Origin: CAWABB01 sp963701735
Lineage (GTDB): Bacteria > Bacteroidota > Ignavibacteria > UBA10030 > UBA6906
Assembly (NCBI GenBank): GCA_963701735.1
Contig: CAVPBI010000019.1
Location: 186,001 to 250,000 of the forward strand
DNA: 64,000 nucleotides
Direction: 5' to 3'
Position numbers and translations under genes: made by a program
Shown here: positions 49,756-59,801 of the stretch, piece by piece
How positions within the stretch are numbered: the first letter of the stretch is position 1
Layout of the letters: each line of letters begins with the position of its first letter
The notes under the pieces: generated by a model
Told to the model about the DNA's origin: nothing
Seen by the model: only the letters and a program-made list of their open reading frames with translations
Databases searched by the model: none

Positions 49756-52212
49756 ATGCGCATGAAGATGATCGGGTCCATGGGTGCATTGTTGTGTGCC
49801 GTCAGCCTGCTGTCAGCCCGGGCGACCGGTCAATCGTTCTTCCGCCACCCACAACCCGGGGACATCTACCGGGAGTACTCTCGCACGATGAACTCGTATT
49901 CGGACTGGCGTGTCACCGACCCGAATGCGCTTGATCCGAGAGCCCAGGCCAATCTCCCGAACAAGACACTGAGCCTTACCATCAGCGATCTCCAGGGTGC
50001 GACGCGCGCGGAAGCACTCATCGACCTGTGGCAGGGGCATGCAGGGACGACCGGGAAGGCCATCCGGTTCAACAACCACGCGTGGATCTCAATCCCGGAT
50101 CTGTCCACACCGCCCACCAGCGGGGAATGCTATCTCGGACAGTACAATGTCGTTGTCGATATTCCGCTGGCTGACCTCGTGCAGGGGAGCAACACGTTCC
50201 AGGGTACGAACAGCGGGCAGACCTGTTGGAATTTCGACTGGGGGCAGCACGGGATGAACGGCATCGTGGTCCGCGTCTATTACGACGCCTCGAAAGCCCA
50301 TCCTACGGGTGCGATTACCTCACCTCTCTCCAATCAGACACTCTCGGAAGATCCGACACTGACAGCGACGGCATCCGGACCGGCCGCAATCAAGCAGGTG
50401 AATTTCATCGCCTACTACAACGGTCTTGACACCGACGGCGACGGCATCTATCAGGACTGGCAGTACAACTACCATCGCGCAAAGTCTGAAACCGCGATGA
50501 AGATCAAAGGGCATGTCGGCTCGGACACGACATCGCCCTATGGAGTCTCCTGGTCGACGGCACTGGTGCCAGACCAGGCAGCCGGCTCGATCAAGCTGGT
50601 TGCGCGGATCCAGGACATCAACGGCATCTGGTTCGTGACGGACGAGGTCACCGGATTGTCTCTCCAGCGTGTTGGCAAAGCGGTGCGGCTGTACAAGGCG
50701 GCGGGAGTCCCCGAGCGATTCTCCATTCGCCTTAGCAGAGAAACAAAGACGTGCACATTCTCAATCCCGTCTTCCGACAAGGTCGCGGACGCAACGGCTG
50801 CTACCGTGTTGATCTCGAGTTACAACGGGATCGATGGAAATGCATCCGTCGGAGCGACCCACTATACTCGTATCAACAGCTGGACATCCCCTACGTACGG
50901 TGCGGACCACTTCTACTCGCTTGATTACTTCACTGTGCCGCCGGCCCAGCTGAGGAGCGGCTCCAACACGTACACTTTCTTCTGCAACGATTCGTCTACC
51001 GGCATATGGATCCACTGGCCCGGCCCGCAGATGGTGGTGACCTATGTCGGGGATTACGCGTCGCCCGCCCCCGCGGCGCCGGCGCTGCTCTCCCCGTCCA
51101 ACGCGGCATCGGAGGTTCCCACGTCCACGACGCTGAGATGGGCACTGTCCAGCGGGTCGTCGTCGTACCGCGTCCAGGTGGCACTGGATGCCGGGTTCAC
51201 GTCGCTCGTTGTGGATGATTCGACCGTGACGGATACGCTGAAAGCAGTGACAGGTCTCTCGTTCGAGACGGTGCACCACTGGAGGGTTCGCGCCAAGAAC
51301 TCCGCGGGCGTGAGCGCGTTCTCCCCGGCCTGGTCGTTTACGACGAGTTCCGGGGCCCCCGCGCTCGTGTCGCCGGCCGACCGCTCCGTCGGTCACCCGG
51401 TTCCCGTAACCCTGCAGTGGCGCGCGCAAAATGGCGCATTGGCCTACTGGCTCCAGGTCTCCACAGACTCGGCCTTCGGGTCGCTTGCCCTCAACGACTC
51501 GACAGTTCTCGACACCGTGCGAATGGTTGCCGGTCTCGAGGGGAGTCAAACGTATTACTGGCGCGTCCGGAACCGGACGATCTCCGGACCCGGCGTATTC
51601 TCGTCCGCATGGTCGTTCACCACATTTCTCGCCCTGCCGTCAGCAGTATCCGTTGTCCTCCCCTTGGACCAGGAAGTCATCGCGGCCGACAGCGTGCGAT
51701 TCGTGTGGCTTCGCAGCGAGCCCTCCGTGACAAAATACTGGCTGGAGATCGGTTTTGACTCAGGATTCCAGTTCAAGACAATCGATTCATCGCTCACGGA
51801 CACGACGAAGATGGTGCACGGGCTTGTGAACAACAACCTGTATTCCTGGCGGATGCGCGCGCGCAACGCCTCAGGGTGGGGGCCGTACGGCGCAGTCCGG
51901 CAGTTCAGACCGTTGTACACCGGCGTCGCAGACGACGGCGTGCTGCCTGCAGACTACAGTCTCTCCCAGAACTATCCCAACCCCTTCAACCCGTCGACGC
52001 AGGTGACGTTCGGCCTTCCAAGAGAGTCGCGGGTGAGGCTGGAAGTCTACAATATGCTTGGCGAGAGGGTGATGACCGTGCTCGATGCAACGCGCGCGCC
52101 AGGATACCATACCGTTACTGTCGATGCGGCTGCACTTTCCGCTGGCGTCTACCTATACCGGCTGAGCGCTGGCGAGAAAGTGATGACCCGTAAAATGCTC
52201 TTTGTGAAGTAG
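49756..52212 (+). CDS. secreted T9SS protein with jelly-roll-like N-terminus and three FN3 domains
   Basis: An 818-residue protein: signal peptide (MRMKMIGSMGALLCAVSLLS, cleavage near ATGQ), about 410 residues of beta-rich, Asn/Thr-rich sequence (NNHAWISIPDLSTPPTSGEC, WNFDWGQHGMNGIVVRVYYD), then three FN3-type domains (about 440-725) with strands SYRVQVALDAGFTSLVVDDS and YYWRVRNRTISGPGVFSSAW, and a T9SS domain (SQNYPNPFNPSTQVTFGLP ... GVYLYRLSAG ... TRKMLFVK). The two similar N-terminal halves (SGECYLGQYNVVVD and NTYTFFCNDSS) suggest an internal duplication. Function unknown; surface adhesin or carbohydrate-binding protein are possibilities. Confidence 0.88.
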   Translation: MRMKMIGSMGALLCAVSLLSARATGQSFFRHPQPGDIYREYSRTMNSYSDWRVTDPNALDPRAQANLPNKTLSLTISDLQGATRAEALIDLWQGHAGTTGKAIRFNNHAWISIPDLSTPPTSGECYLGQYNVVVDIPLADLVQGSNTFQGTNSGQTCWNFDWGQHGMNGIVVRVYYDASKAHPTGAITSPLSNQTLSEDPTLTATASGPAAIKQVNFIAYYNGLDTDGDGIYQDWQYNYHRAKSETAMKIKGHVGSDTTSPYGVSWSTALVPDQAAGSIKLVARIQDINGIWFVTDEVTGLSLQRVGKAVRLYKAAGVPERFSIRLSRETKTCTFSIPSSDKVADATAATVLISSYNGIDGNASVGATHYTRINSWTSPTYGADHFYSLDYFTVPPAQLRSGSNTYTFFCNDSSTGIWIHWPGPQMVVTYVGDYASPAPAAPALLSPSNAASEVPTSTTLRWALSSGSSSYRVQVALDAGFTSLVVDDSTVTDTLKAVTGLSFETVHHWRVRAKNSAGVSAFSPAWSFTTSSGAPALVSPADRSVGHPVPVTLQWRAQNGALAYWLQVSTDSAFGSLALNDSTVLDTVRMVAGLEGSQTYYWRVRNRTISGPGVFSSAWSFTTFLALPSAVSVVLPLDQEVIAADSVRFVWLRSEPSVTKYWLEIGFDSGFQFKTIDSSLTDTTKMVHGLVNNNLYSWRMRARNASGWGPYGAVRQFRPLYTGVADDGVLPADYSLSQNYPNPFNPSTQVTFGLPRESRVRLEVYNMLGERVMTVLDATRAPGYHTVTVDAAALSAGVYLYRLSAGEKVMTRKMLFVK

Positions 52213-52228
52213 GGAGGAGGATCCAGCC

Positions 52229-54367
52229 ATGCACTTTTCTGAGCGCTCTGCGCGATACACCACGTTTGTACTCGCCCTGATGATCGCGTGGTCCCAGGCG
52301 TCGACTGCCGCGGCCCCCTGGTGGAACGCGAACTGGCGTTTCCGCGTTCCCGTAACGGTGGACCCAGCGGGTGTGAGCCGCACGATGAAGCCGGCTGAAA
52401 TCGCCTTGAATTTCACACAACTGCTATCGACAGTGGGGCAGTCGGGGACGCTGTCAGAGGCCTCCCTCCGTGTCGTCGAGGTGAACACTTCTGGTGCGGT
52501 CATCAACGATACGGTCCAGTTTCAGTTCGACAAGGACGCCGACTTCCAGGCTACCACGAAGGCCTCAGGCACTCTCGTGATTATGATGGATGGCACGACG
52601 CTGCCGGGGAGCCAGAGAACGTACCACGTCTATTTTGATCTCACAACGCGGCCGTTTACGCCCGTCACACTGACTCCGCGGGTCAGCTATGCAGACAACA
52701 TAATGGACGAGGGCCAGCTCAGCTACCGGGTTCAGACCGAGATCGGCACATACTTCTACCACAAGCAGGGTGGAGGCTTTTCTAGTATCCTGGACGTGAA
52801 CGGGAACGACTGGATCGGATACCACCCGACGTACCCGGGGAGCACCGCCGGCGGTCCGAGCCGCGGGTTGCCGAACCCCGTCTATCCGAGAGGGTATTTC
52901 CATCCCGGCTCGACATCATCGGCAAGTGCGATCCTGAATAGCGGACCGCTCAAAATCACCATCAACACGGCAACTGTCGCGGACGATTGGGCGTGCCGGT
53001 GGGAAATCTATCCGCGCTATGCGCGTCTGACCATGTTGTCGGGCGACAGCACATACTGGCTTCTCTACGAGGGGACGCCTGGGGGATCGCTCGAGGTAGG
53101 CAGGGATATCGTGGTTACCTCGACCGGATCGCAGGCGCTGGCCTCACAGTCCTGGATCGGGGATATCCCCGGGGATGAGTGGGCGTATTTTGGGGATCCC
53201 AGTGTGAATCGGTCCTTCTTCATGGCGCACCACAACCCGGACGACATCTTTGACTCCTATCGTCCGATGGACAGTCTGATGACCGTGTTTGGATTCGGGC
53301 GGGAGAGGACATTCTCCTACATGACGGCGTTCCCGGCACAGCTTACCGTGGGCCTTGTCGACGGGATCGATTTCGCTACAATGTCGGCCGCCATTAACGG
53401 CTCGTACAAGGATCTGTTGGTGACGCAGAGCGCGGCGGAGGTCAATACGCTTCCCGGCACTCCGGTGCAGTTAGCCCCGGTAGACGGGAGCACAGATCTT
53501 CCGACGCAGGTAGAGTTTCGATGGACATCCAGTCCGCTTTCAATACTGTACGCTCTTCAAGTGTCGACGGACTCGACATTCGCGGGCGGCTTCGTCATCA
53601 ACGATTCGACCATCGTCGACACGGCGAAGACCGTGGCCGGCCTGTCTTCATCCCGCACGTATTATTGGCGCGTGTTCGGAAGGAACGCGAGCGGAAAAGG
53701 GCCGTTCTCGCCTGTGTGGCAGTGCGTGACAGCAGGATCGGCGCCCGGTGCTGTTTTCCTGACAAGCCCGGAAGACCTCGCCGCGGCGATCAGTGACAGC
53801 GTCCGCTTCGTGTGGGATCCCGGGCAGCCGGACGCTGATCGGTACTGGTTTGAGCTGGGGTTCGACGAGGGATTCACGTTTCGAGTTGTTGACTCTTCCC
53901 TGACCGACACGAGCACGGTTTCCAGGGGTCTCATCAAGGACCACACGTACTACTGGAGGGTGAAAGCTAGAAACGGGATGGGATGGGGGCCGTTCAGCGA
54001 AGTTCGCCGGGTGCAGACAACGCTGACAGATGTGGATAACGCAGCAGACGGACTGCCCGGGGCATTCGCACTGAAGCAGAACTACCCGAACCCGTTCAAC
54101 CCCGAGACGATCATCGAATACAGCCTCGCGGGCACGGGGACCCCTGGCAGCGGGGTCAACAAGGTGACGCTTGTCGTTTTTGATCTGCTCGGGCGTGAGG
54201 TGGCGAGCCTGGTCGATGGTGTCCAGTCACCCGGTACGTACCGGGTGCGGTTCGCCCCTTCCCGCCTTGCGGGCGGGGTGTACCTTTACAGGCTTGATGT
54301 TCGCCCGCTCGGCGGCAGCGCGTCCGGGTCTTACTCTGAAACGAGGTCTCTGGTTCTGCTGAAATAG
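52229..54367 (+). CDS. secreted T9SS protein with DUF2341-like domain and FN3 domains
   Basis: A 712-residue protein with a strong ribosome site (GGGAGGAGG), only 16 bases after the preceding gene, so the two are probably cotranscribed. Signal peptide ends near STAAA. Residues about 30-130 match the DUF2341 pattern (WWNANWRFRVPVTVDPAG ... AEIALNFTQLL ... RTYHVYFDLT). A long beta-rich region follows, which may be a sugar-active or sugar-binding domain (WACRWEIYPRYARLTMLSGD, DEWAYFGDPSVNRSFFMAHH). Then two FN3-type domains and a T9SS domain (KQNYPNPFNPETIIEYSL ... GVYLYRLDV ... ETRSLVLLK). The enzyme or ligand cannot be named. Confidence 0.88.
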   Translation: MHFSERSARYTTFVLALMIAWSQASTAAAPWWNANWRFRVPVTVDPAGVSRTMKPAEIALNFTQLLSTVGQSGTLSEASLRVVEVNTSGAVINDTVQFQFDKDADFQATTKASGTLVIMMDGTTLPGSQRTYHVYFDLTTRPFTPVTLTPRVSYADNIMDEGQLSYRVQTEIGTYFYHKQGGGFSSILDVNGNDWIGYHPTYPGSTAGGPSRGLPNPVYPRGYFHPGSTSSASAILNSGPLKITINTATVADDWACRWEIYPRYARLTMLSGDSTYWLLYEGTPGGSLEVGRDIVVTSTGSQALASQSWIGDIPGDEWAYFGDPSVNRSFFMAHHNPDDIFDSYRPMDSLMTVFGFGRERTFSYMTAFPAQLTVGLVDGIDFATMSAAINGSYKDLLVTQSAAEVNTLPGTPVQLAPVDGSTDLPTQVEFRWTSSPLSILYALQVSTDSTFAGGFVINDSTIVDTAKTVAGLSSSRTYYWRVFGRNASGKGPFSPVWQCVTAGSAPGAVFLTSPEDLAAAISDSVRFVWDPGQPDADRYWFELGFDEGFTFRVVDSSLTDTSTVSRGLIKDHTYYWRVKARNGMGWGPFSEVRRVQTTLTDVDNAADGLPGAFALKQNYPNPFNPETIIEYSLAGTGTPGSGVNKVTLVVFDLLGREVASLVDGVQSPGTYRVRFAPSRLAGGVYLYRLDVRPLGGSASGSYSETRSLVLLK

Positions 54368-54612
54368 GTGATCAGCAGGAAGTCGATTCTGGCAATTTCG
54401 TCCTTTTTGTGGTTATTTGTGACGAGGGCTCCATTCATGGCCCCTGGGATGTGACCCCCGTTACACTTCGTCATGGGGTCAGGAGGTACATTGGATGGTC
54501 AGTCCGGCCATTCGGGGAGTCCGATGGCCGGATACTGACCCGCTTCATCATTTCTGGCCTGGCTGTGTCGATTTTGGAATTCAAATCACCTTACCACGAT
54601 AGGTAGCGTCGT

Positions 54613-57600
54613 ATGAACAGTTCCCGACGAGTGACAGGCGCCGCCGGTATTGCGGCGTTCATGGTGCTGATGGCCATCCCGGGCCTCGCCTTGGGGCAGG
54701 CGAAGCTTGCCATCACCGGAGCTTCATCCACGGTGGTCGGCGCGCCGGTCGACCTGACCATCGAAGCGTACGATGGCTCCGGGAACATCGACACAAGCTA
54801 CAACGGCGACAGGCAGCTGACGTTCTCCGGAGCAACATCGTCGCCCAATCCCCCCACGCCGCCGACCGTGAGCGACAAGAACGGTTTCGGAATTCCGTTT
54901 GGAGCGTCAACGACTGTCACGTTCGTCAGCGGTGTGGCGGCAGTGTCCGGAAATGCGAACGGCGTCATGATGCTCTATAGGGCCAAGAAGGACACGATCG
55001 GGGTCACCGACGGAACGCTGAGCACGTTGACCCTGGGCGACAAGCTGGTCATTACGGCCACCCCGGGTCTGCTGGGCAAATTCACGCTTGGACTGATCTC
55101 GCCTCAGCTGAACGGACAGTCGTTCACGGGCGCGAACACGCTGACGGCGCAGGATATTTATGGGAACACCGTGACGACCTTTGACGCTTCGGCAGACAAC
55201 GTCACCATGAGCGCGAATTCACCCCTGTCGGGCACGATTACGGGACTGGGGACCGGAAACAACAATGTTTTGAACCGTGCGTCTGACTTCATCGCGGGCG
55301 TGGCGACCCTCAACGCGCTCGGCATGCGGTACACCGGAACGACCGGTACCGGGACGTTTACCGCGATATCAACGAGCGGCAAATCCGGGACATCGGGCAA
55401 CGTGACTATCACCGCCGGCAATGCGGCCCGCCTGGTCGTCACCGGTTCCGGGACCCAGACAGCCGGCGCCTCGCAGAACCTGACCATCACGGCCAAGGAT
55501 GCTGCAAACAACACGGTGACCGGATACTCGGGCGACAAGAATCTCACGTTCTCCGGAGCCGGCGCATCCTCGAACCCGGTGACGCAGCCGACGGTTAACG
55601 ACAAGAGCGGAACTGCCCAGGCTTTCGGAACCGCGACCACGATTACATTCGTCAACGGCGTAGCCAATGTGTCGGGGTCGAACAACGGCGTATTGAAGCT
55701 GTACCGTGCAGGGACGGACACCGTCACGGTGACTGACGGAGCCGTGTCCTCCAGCGGCGGCGACAGGCTCGTCGTGACTGTCAGTGCGGGCTCACAGGCG
55801 CAGTTCGGCGTCACGCTCTCTTCACCGCAGACGAACGGGGCGACATTCACCGGCTCGAACCAGATCGCCGCGCAGGATGCCTATGGCAATGCAGTGGGCT
55901 CGTATGACGCATCCGCCAACAATGTCACGGTGGTCGCGGACGCGCCGCTGAGCGGGTCGATCGTCGGGCTGGGCTCGGGCGGCCTGAACGTCCTGAACAG
56001 GGCGAGCGATTTCGTGGGCGGCGTCGCTAATCTGACGTCGCTCGGGATGAAATACCTCGGCTCCTCCGGGACCGGGACGATCTCCGTGTCCTCCGGCACC
56101 GGCGGCACGGGCACGTCGAATGCACTGACGATAACGCCCGGATCCGCGGTGAAGCTGGCGTTTATTCAGCAGCCCAGCACTGCCGACGCGAACACAATCA
56201 TCTCTCCGCCCGTGACCGTCCAGGTCCGGGACACGAGCAACAACAATCTCGCCCAGGCGGGGGTCGCTGTGACCATGTCGCTCTCGAGCGGCACGGGCGT
56301 CCTCAGCGGCACGCTCACGCGCACCACAAACGCCTCGGGGCTGGCGACGTTTGACGATTTAAAGGTCAACCAGTCGGGCACGAAGCGCCTGACCGCCTCG
56401 TCGGCGGGGCTCACTCCGGCGACCAGCGCGAACTTCACGATCGCGACCGCATCGGCGCCCGCGATCAACGTCTGGTACGGGAAGCGCATGACCTTTCGCC
56501 AGATCGGCGTCACCCAGCGGTGGGCCAACATCCTGGGTAACGTGTCTGATCCCGACGGAATCCTTTCACTGAAATATACGCTCAATGGCGGCCCGCAGGT
56601 CAACCTGTCGTTCGGGCCGGACACGAGGCGGCTTGAGATGAAGGGCGATTTCAACGTCGACCTTGCGTGGGGACAGTTGAGCCCGTTGCCTGACAGCAAC
56701 CGGGTTGTGATTATCGCGGTAGACAGCCTATTCAACGAATCACGTGATACGGTCATCGTGCGGTATCATACGGGCCGGACATGGCCCATCCCCACGCGAG
56801 TGGCGTGGGCTGGGGCATCCTCGCTGTCCGATTCCGCGCAGGTCGTCGATGGCGTGTGGGGCGTTGACGGCAACGGTCTGTTGACGATCGAGCCCGGCTA
56901 CGATCGCCTCGTGGCGATCGGGGATACGACGTGGACGAACTACGAGGTGACCGTCCCAATCACGGTCAATGAAGTGACGACACCGGGTCCCGTCAGCGGG
57001 ACACCCTCCATCGGGCTGTTCATGCGCTGGCGCGGCCACACCGACAACCCGGTTTCGGGGTGGCAGCCGAAGCAGGGGTGGATTCCATACGGCGCCGGCG
57101 GGTTCTATGCGTTCGCGCAGCCGCGCGGGAGGATGCTGATCTACACCACCCCGTCCAACAATCTGCCCGATCCAGGCAAGCGGATGTCGCTCGGCGTTCC
57201 GTACTTCTTCAAGATGCGGTGTGAAACCACACCCACCGGCAACGTGTACAGCTTCAAGATGTGGGCGGTCGGCACGACCGAACCGTCCGCGTACGACATG
57301 ACGTACGTCGGGCCGTTATCCGGTCCAGCCGACGGATCGTTCCTGCTCCTTGCGCATCACGTCCGCGCGACGTTCGGCGCTGTGATCGTGACGAACATAT
57401 CCGGCGACATCGTTCCTCCGGCCATCGACAGCGTTGTCGCTATCGCGGGGCGGAACAGCGCCGAGATCCGGTGGACGACAAACGAGCAGGCCTTCGCACG
57501 CGTTGATTACGGATTGACAACCGCGTACGGCTCGACAATCACAAAAGACTCGCTGGCAGCAGGCCAGAGCGTCCTCCTGAAGGACCTTGCGGAGAATACT

Positions 57601-58917
57601 CTGTATCATTTCCGCATCACGTCGACCGATCCGTCGGGGAATGCAAGCTCGACAACCGACCGGTTCTTTGTCACCAAGGGATCGTCGTCCATCTCGTCGG
57701 ACGATTTCAACGCGCCGGGCTTGAATGCCGGCCTCTGGACGTTCGTGGATCCGCGGGGTGACGGGTCGCGCGGGGTGACGGGCTCCCAGTTGTCGATCGG
57801 TGTCCCCGCGGGAACGGACCACGATGCGTGGACTGGCGGGAACAACACACCTCGCGTAGTCCAGTCGACCAACGACACCGACTTCGAGATTGAGGTGAAG
57901 TTTGACTCGCCGATGACCTCCACGCATGGTGGCGGTATCCTGGTGCAGGCGGATCTCGCGAACTACATCCGCTTCGATTACTTCTACGATGGTACCAACA
58001 CCCGGGCGTTTGCGGGGGTCATAAGCAACAACACCGGCTCGGGCCGCGCGAACGTGGTCGTCGGTCCATCGGGCACGGCACCGCTCTACATGCGCGTGCG
58101 ACGCGAGAGGAATGTCTGGACACAGTGGTATTCCGACAACGGCTCCACCTGGACCCGGACGGTGTCGTTCGCTCACAACATCCAGATGTCGGCTATCGGG
58201 CTGTTCTCGTTGAACTACGGCTCCTCGCCGCCCGCCTTTACGGCGCTGTTCGACTACTTTAGAAACACCCAGACGCCCAGGGTCCGCGCGGCCGTGAAGG
58301 TCTTTCTCCAGGGGCCATTCGACGCCGGGACCGGCCTGATGACGAACGTCCTCCGGACCAGTGGTGCGCTCGGCACGCGATATCCGTCCCGGGTGATTCC
58401 GGTGAACGCCGTGGACAGCATCAATATCGAGATCCGGAACGCGTACAGCGCCGGAGGGTCGTCCACCAGGAAGTTCGCCTCGGCATGGCTGCTCAGGGAC
58501 GGGAGCATCCGGGACATGGCGGACACGACCAAGCCATTCGTTGAATACGACACGACCGACGGACTCTACTTTATCGTCGTGCGGCACGCGAATCACCTGC
58601 CTGTGATGTCTGCCGAGCCACAGCCGTTGAGCGTATCGTCGTCCACGACATTCGACTTCTCGCAGGCGGTCACGCAGGCGTACGGGCCGGAAGCCATGGA
58701 GCAGGTGACGACATCCGGACCGGCTCTCTACGGCCTCATCGCCGGCAATTCTTCCGGCGGGGACTCGCGCGTCAACGGGGCGGACCGCCAGGTGGTGAAG
58801 TCCCAACTGACCCAGACCGGCTACCGGGCCGGTGACGTGACGCTGAACGGCGTCGTGGACGCGCAGGATCAATCGTTTGCCCGGACCAACACGGGCAGGG
58901 AGACAGACATACCATGA
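54613..58917 (+). CDS. large secreted protein ending in a dockerin-like EF-hand pair
   Basis: 1,434 residues. Signal peptide ends near LALGQ. Two LAITGASSTVVG / LVVTGSGTQTAG modules with filamin-like partners (about 30-515), a Big_1-like domain (LAFIQQPSTADA, about 516-612), a long concanavalin-like region (about 615-935), one FN3 domain (to about 1020) and a DUF1349-type lectin domain (about 1025-1220). It has no T9SS domain; instead the last 60 residues hold SRVNGADRQVVKSQLTQ and GDVTLNGVVDAQDQSFARTN, where D-x-T-x-N-G-x-x-x-x-x-D is a good calcium loop. That is the layout of a type I dockerin. Its stop overlaps the next gene's start (ATGA). Confidence 0.87.
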   Translation: MNSSRRVTGAAGIAAFMVLMAIPGLALGQAKLAITGASSTVVGAPVDLTIEAYDGSGNIDTSYNGDRQLTFSGATSSPNPPTPPTVSDKNGFGIPFGASTTVTFVSGVAAVSGNANGVMMLYRAKKDTIGVTDGTLSTLTLGDKLVITATPGLLGKFTLGLISPQLNGQSFTGANTLTAQDIYGNTVTTFDASADNVTMSANSPLSGTITGLGTGNNNVLNRASDFIAGVATLNALGMRYTGTTGTGTFTAISTSGKSGTSGNVTITAGNAARLVVTGSGTQTAGASQNLTITAKDAANNTVTGYSGDKNLTFSGAGASSNPVTQPTVNDKSGTAQAFGTATTITFVNGVANVSGSNNGVLKLYRAGTDTVTVTDGAVSSSGGDRLVVTVSAGSQAQFGVTLSSPQTNGATFTGSNQIAAQDAYGNAVGSYDASANNVTVVADAPLSGSIVGLGSGGLNVLNRASDFVGGVANLTSLGMKYLGSSGTGTISVSSGTGGTGTSNALTITPGSAVKLAFIQQPSTADANTIISPPVTVQVRDTSNNNLAQAGVAVTMSLSSGTGVLSGTLTRTTNASGLATFDDLKVNQSGTKRLTASSAGLTPATSANFTIATASAPAINVWYGKRMTFRQIGVTQRWANILGNVSDPDGILSLKYTLNGGPQVNLSFGPDTRRLEMKGDFNVDLAWGQLSPLPDSNRVVIIAVDSLFNESRDTVIVRYHTGRTWPIPTRVAWAGASSLSDSAQVVDGVWGVDGNGLLTIEPGYDRLVAIGDTTWTNYEVTVPITVNEVTTPGPVSGTPSIGLFMRWRGHTDNPVSGWQPKQGWIPYGAGGFYAFAQPRGRMLIYTTPSNNLPDPGKRMSLGVPYFFKMRCETTPTGNVYSFKMWAVGTTEPSAYDMTYVGPLSGPADGSFLLLAHHVRATFGAVIVTNISGDIVPPAIDSVVAIAGRNSAEIRWTTNEQAFARVDYGLTTAYGSTITKDSLAAGQSVLLKDLAENTLYHFRITSTDPSGNASSTTDRFFVTKGSSSISSDDFNAPGLNAGLWTFVDPRGDGSRGVTGSQLSIGVPAGTDHDAWTGGNNTPRVVQSTNDTDFEIEVKFDSPMTSTHGGGILVQADLANYIRFDYFYDGTNTRAFAGVISNNTGSGRANVVVGPSGTAPLYMRVRRERNVWTQWYSDNGSTWTRTVSFAHNIQMSAIGLFSLNYGSSPPAFTALFDYFRNTQTPRVRAAVKVFLQGPFDAGTGLMTNVLRTSGALGTRYPSRVIPVNAVDSINIEIRNAYSAGGSSTRKFASAWLLRDGSIRDMADTTKPFVEYDTTDGLYFIVVRHANHLPVMSAEPQPLSVSSSTTFDFSQAVTQAYGPEAMEQVTTSGPALYGLIAGNSSGGDSRVNGADRQVVKSQLTQTGYRAGDVTLNGVVDAQDQSFARTNTGRETDIP

Positions 58918-59756
58918 CGCACTCAAAGGATTTCGGAGCATCCATGCTGACGCGATTCGCTTCTGTTGGCGCCTTTGCCGCCATCACCCTCGCTGCCCTG
59001 ATGCCCGCTGGCATCGCGGCGGCCCAGACGGGCGAAGTGATCATCACGGACGCCCTCGCGGGAACCACGTACGACCTGATCGTTTCCATCAAGCAGACAG
59101 GTACAACAACCTGGAAGCTGGGCACGGCGACGTTCGCCTTCACGTATGATCCGTTCGCGATTCAGTTCGAATCCGAGCTCGAGGAGGGGAACTGGGACAA
59201 CAACAAGTTCCCGGCGGCCTACGGCGATCAATTCTCGAGCCGGTACACGGTCACCGGTGCACGCTCCGTCGAGATCGACTTTGTCGGAAGCAACGGGAGC
59301 GGCGTCTTCCTGTCCCTACTCCCAACGGTGGTGGGCAAGCTTCGCTTCACCGTTCTGGATCAGGCCAGAACCCCGTTCGTCCGTTGGTCCCAGGGTGCGA
59401 CGGTGATCTATGACGATGTGGGGATCGATAGGACCTCGGCCATCACCTTTGACCTCGCCACGGCGATCGGCGACGAGCCCGAGGTGATACCAACTTCGTT
59501 CGAACTGGAACAGAACTACCCGAACCCGTTCAACCCTTCGACGGTGATCCAGTACGGATTGCCGAGGGAGAGCCAGGTGACCCTCGACGTCTATAATATT
59601 GTCGGTGAGCTTGTGGCCCGGCTAGTCGATGAGCGGCAGCCCGCGGGACGCCACCGCGTGACATTCAACGCCCTCGGCCTTTCCACGGGGCTGTACGTAT
59701 ACCGTTTGAGCGCAGGCGCCAGCTCGTTTACCAACAAGATGATGCTGGTGAAATAG
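58914..59756 (+). CDS. T9SS protein with cohesin-like domain
   Basis: A 280-residue protein. Signal peptide near MLTRFASVGAFAAITLAALM (cleavage near AAAQ); ATG 58944 is a possible alternative start. Residues about 38-165 form one beta-sandwich: GEVIITDALAGTTYDLIVSI, LGTATFAFTYDPFAIQFESE, WDNNKFPAAYGDQFSSRYTV, LPTVVGKLRFTVLD. The YDP turn followed by a hydrophobic strand and the late VGKLRFTV strand recall cohesin domains, though similarity is weak by eye. The T9SS domain is QNYPNPFNPSTVIQYGLP ... GLYVYRLSAG ... NKMMLVK. It overlaps the dockerin-like gene by 4 bases, so the two are translated together. A strong hairpin follows. Confidence 0.85.
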   Translation: MTHSKDFGASMLTRFASVGAFAAITLAALMPAGIAAAQTGEVIITDALAGTTYDLIVSIKQTGTTTWKLGTATFAFTYDPFAIQFESELEEGNWDNNKFPAAYGDQFSSRYTVTGARSVEIDFVGSNGSGVFLSLLPTVVGKLRFTVLDQARTPFVRWSQGATVIYDDVGIDRTSAITFDLATAIGDEPEVIPTSFELEQNYPNPFNPSTVIQYGLPRESQVTLDVYNIVGELVARLVDERQPAGRHRVTFNALGLSTGLYVYRLSAGASSFTNKMMLVK

Positions 59757-59769
59757 CCAGGCGGCGGTT

Positions 59770-59801
59770 GGCGGGTTGGAAGCGGGCGCTTCCAGCCCGC
59801 C
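59770..59801 (+). terminator. strong GC-rich hairpin, probable terminator
   Basis: GGCGGGTTGGAAGCG (59770-59784) pairs with CGCTTCCAGCCCGCC (59787-59801) with one G-U pair. It lies 13 bases after the stop of the cohesin-like gene and before the glycosyltransferase. No T-run follows, so termination strength is uncertain. Confidence 0.6.
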
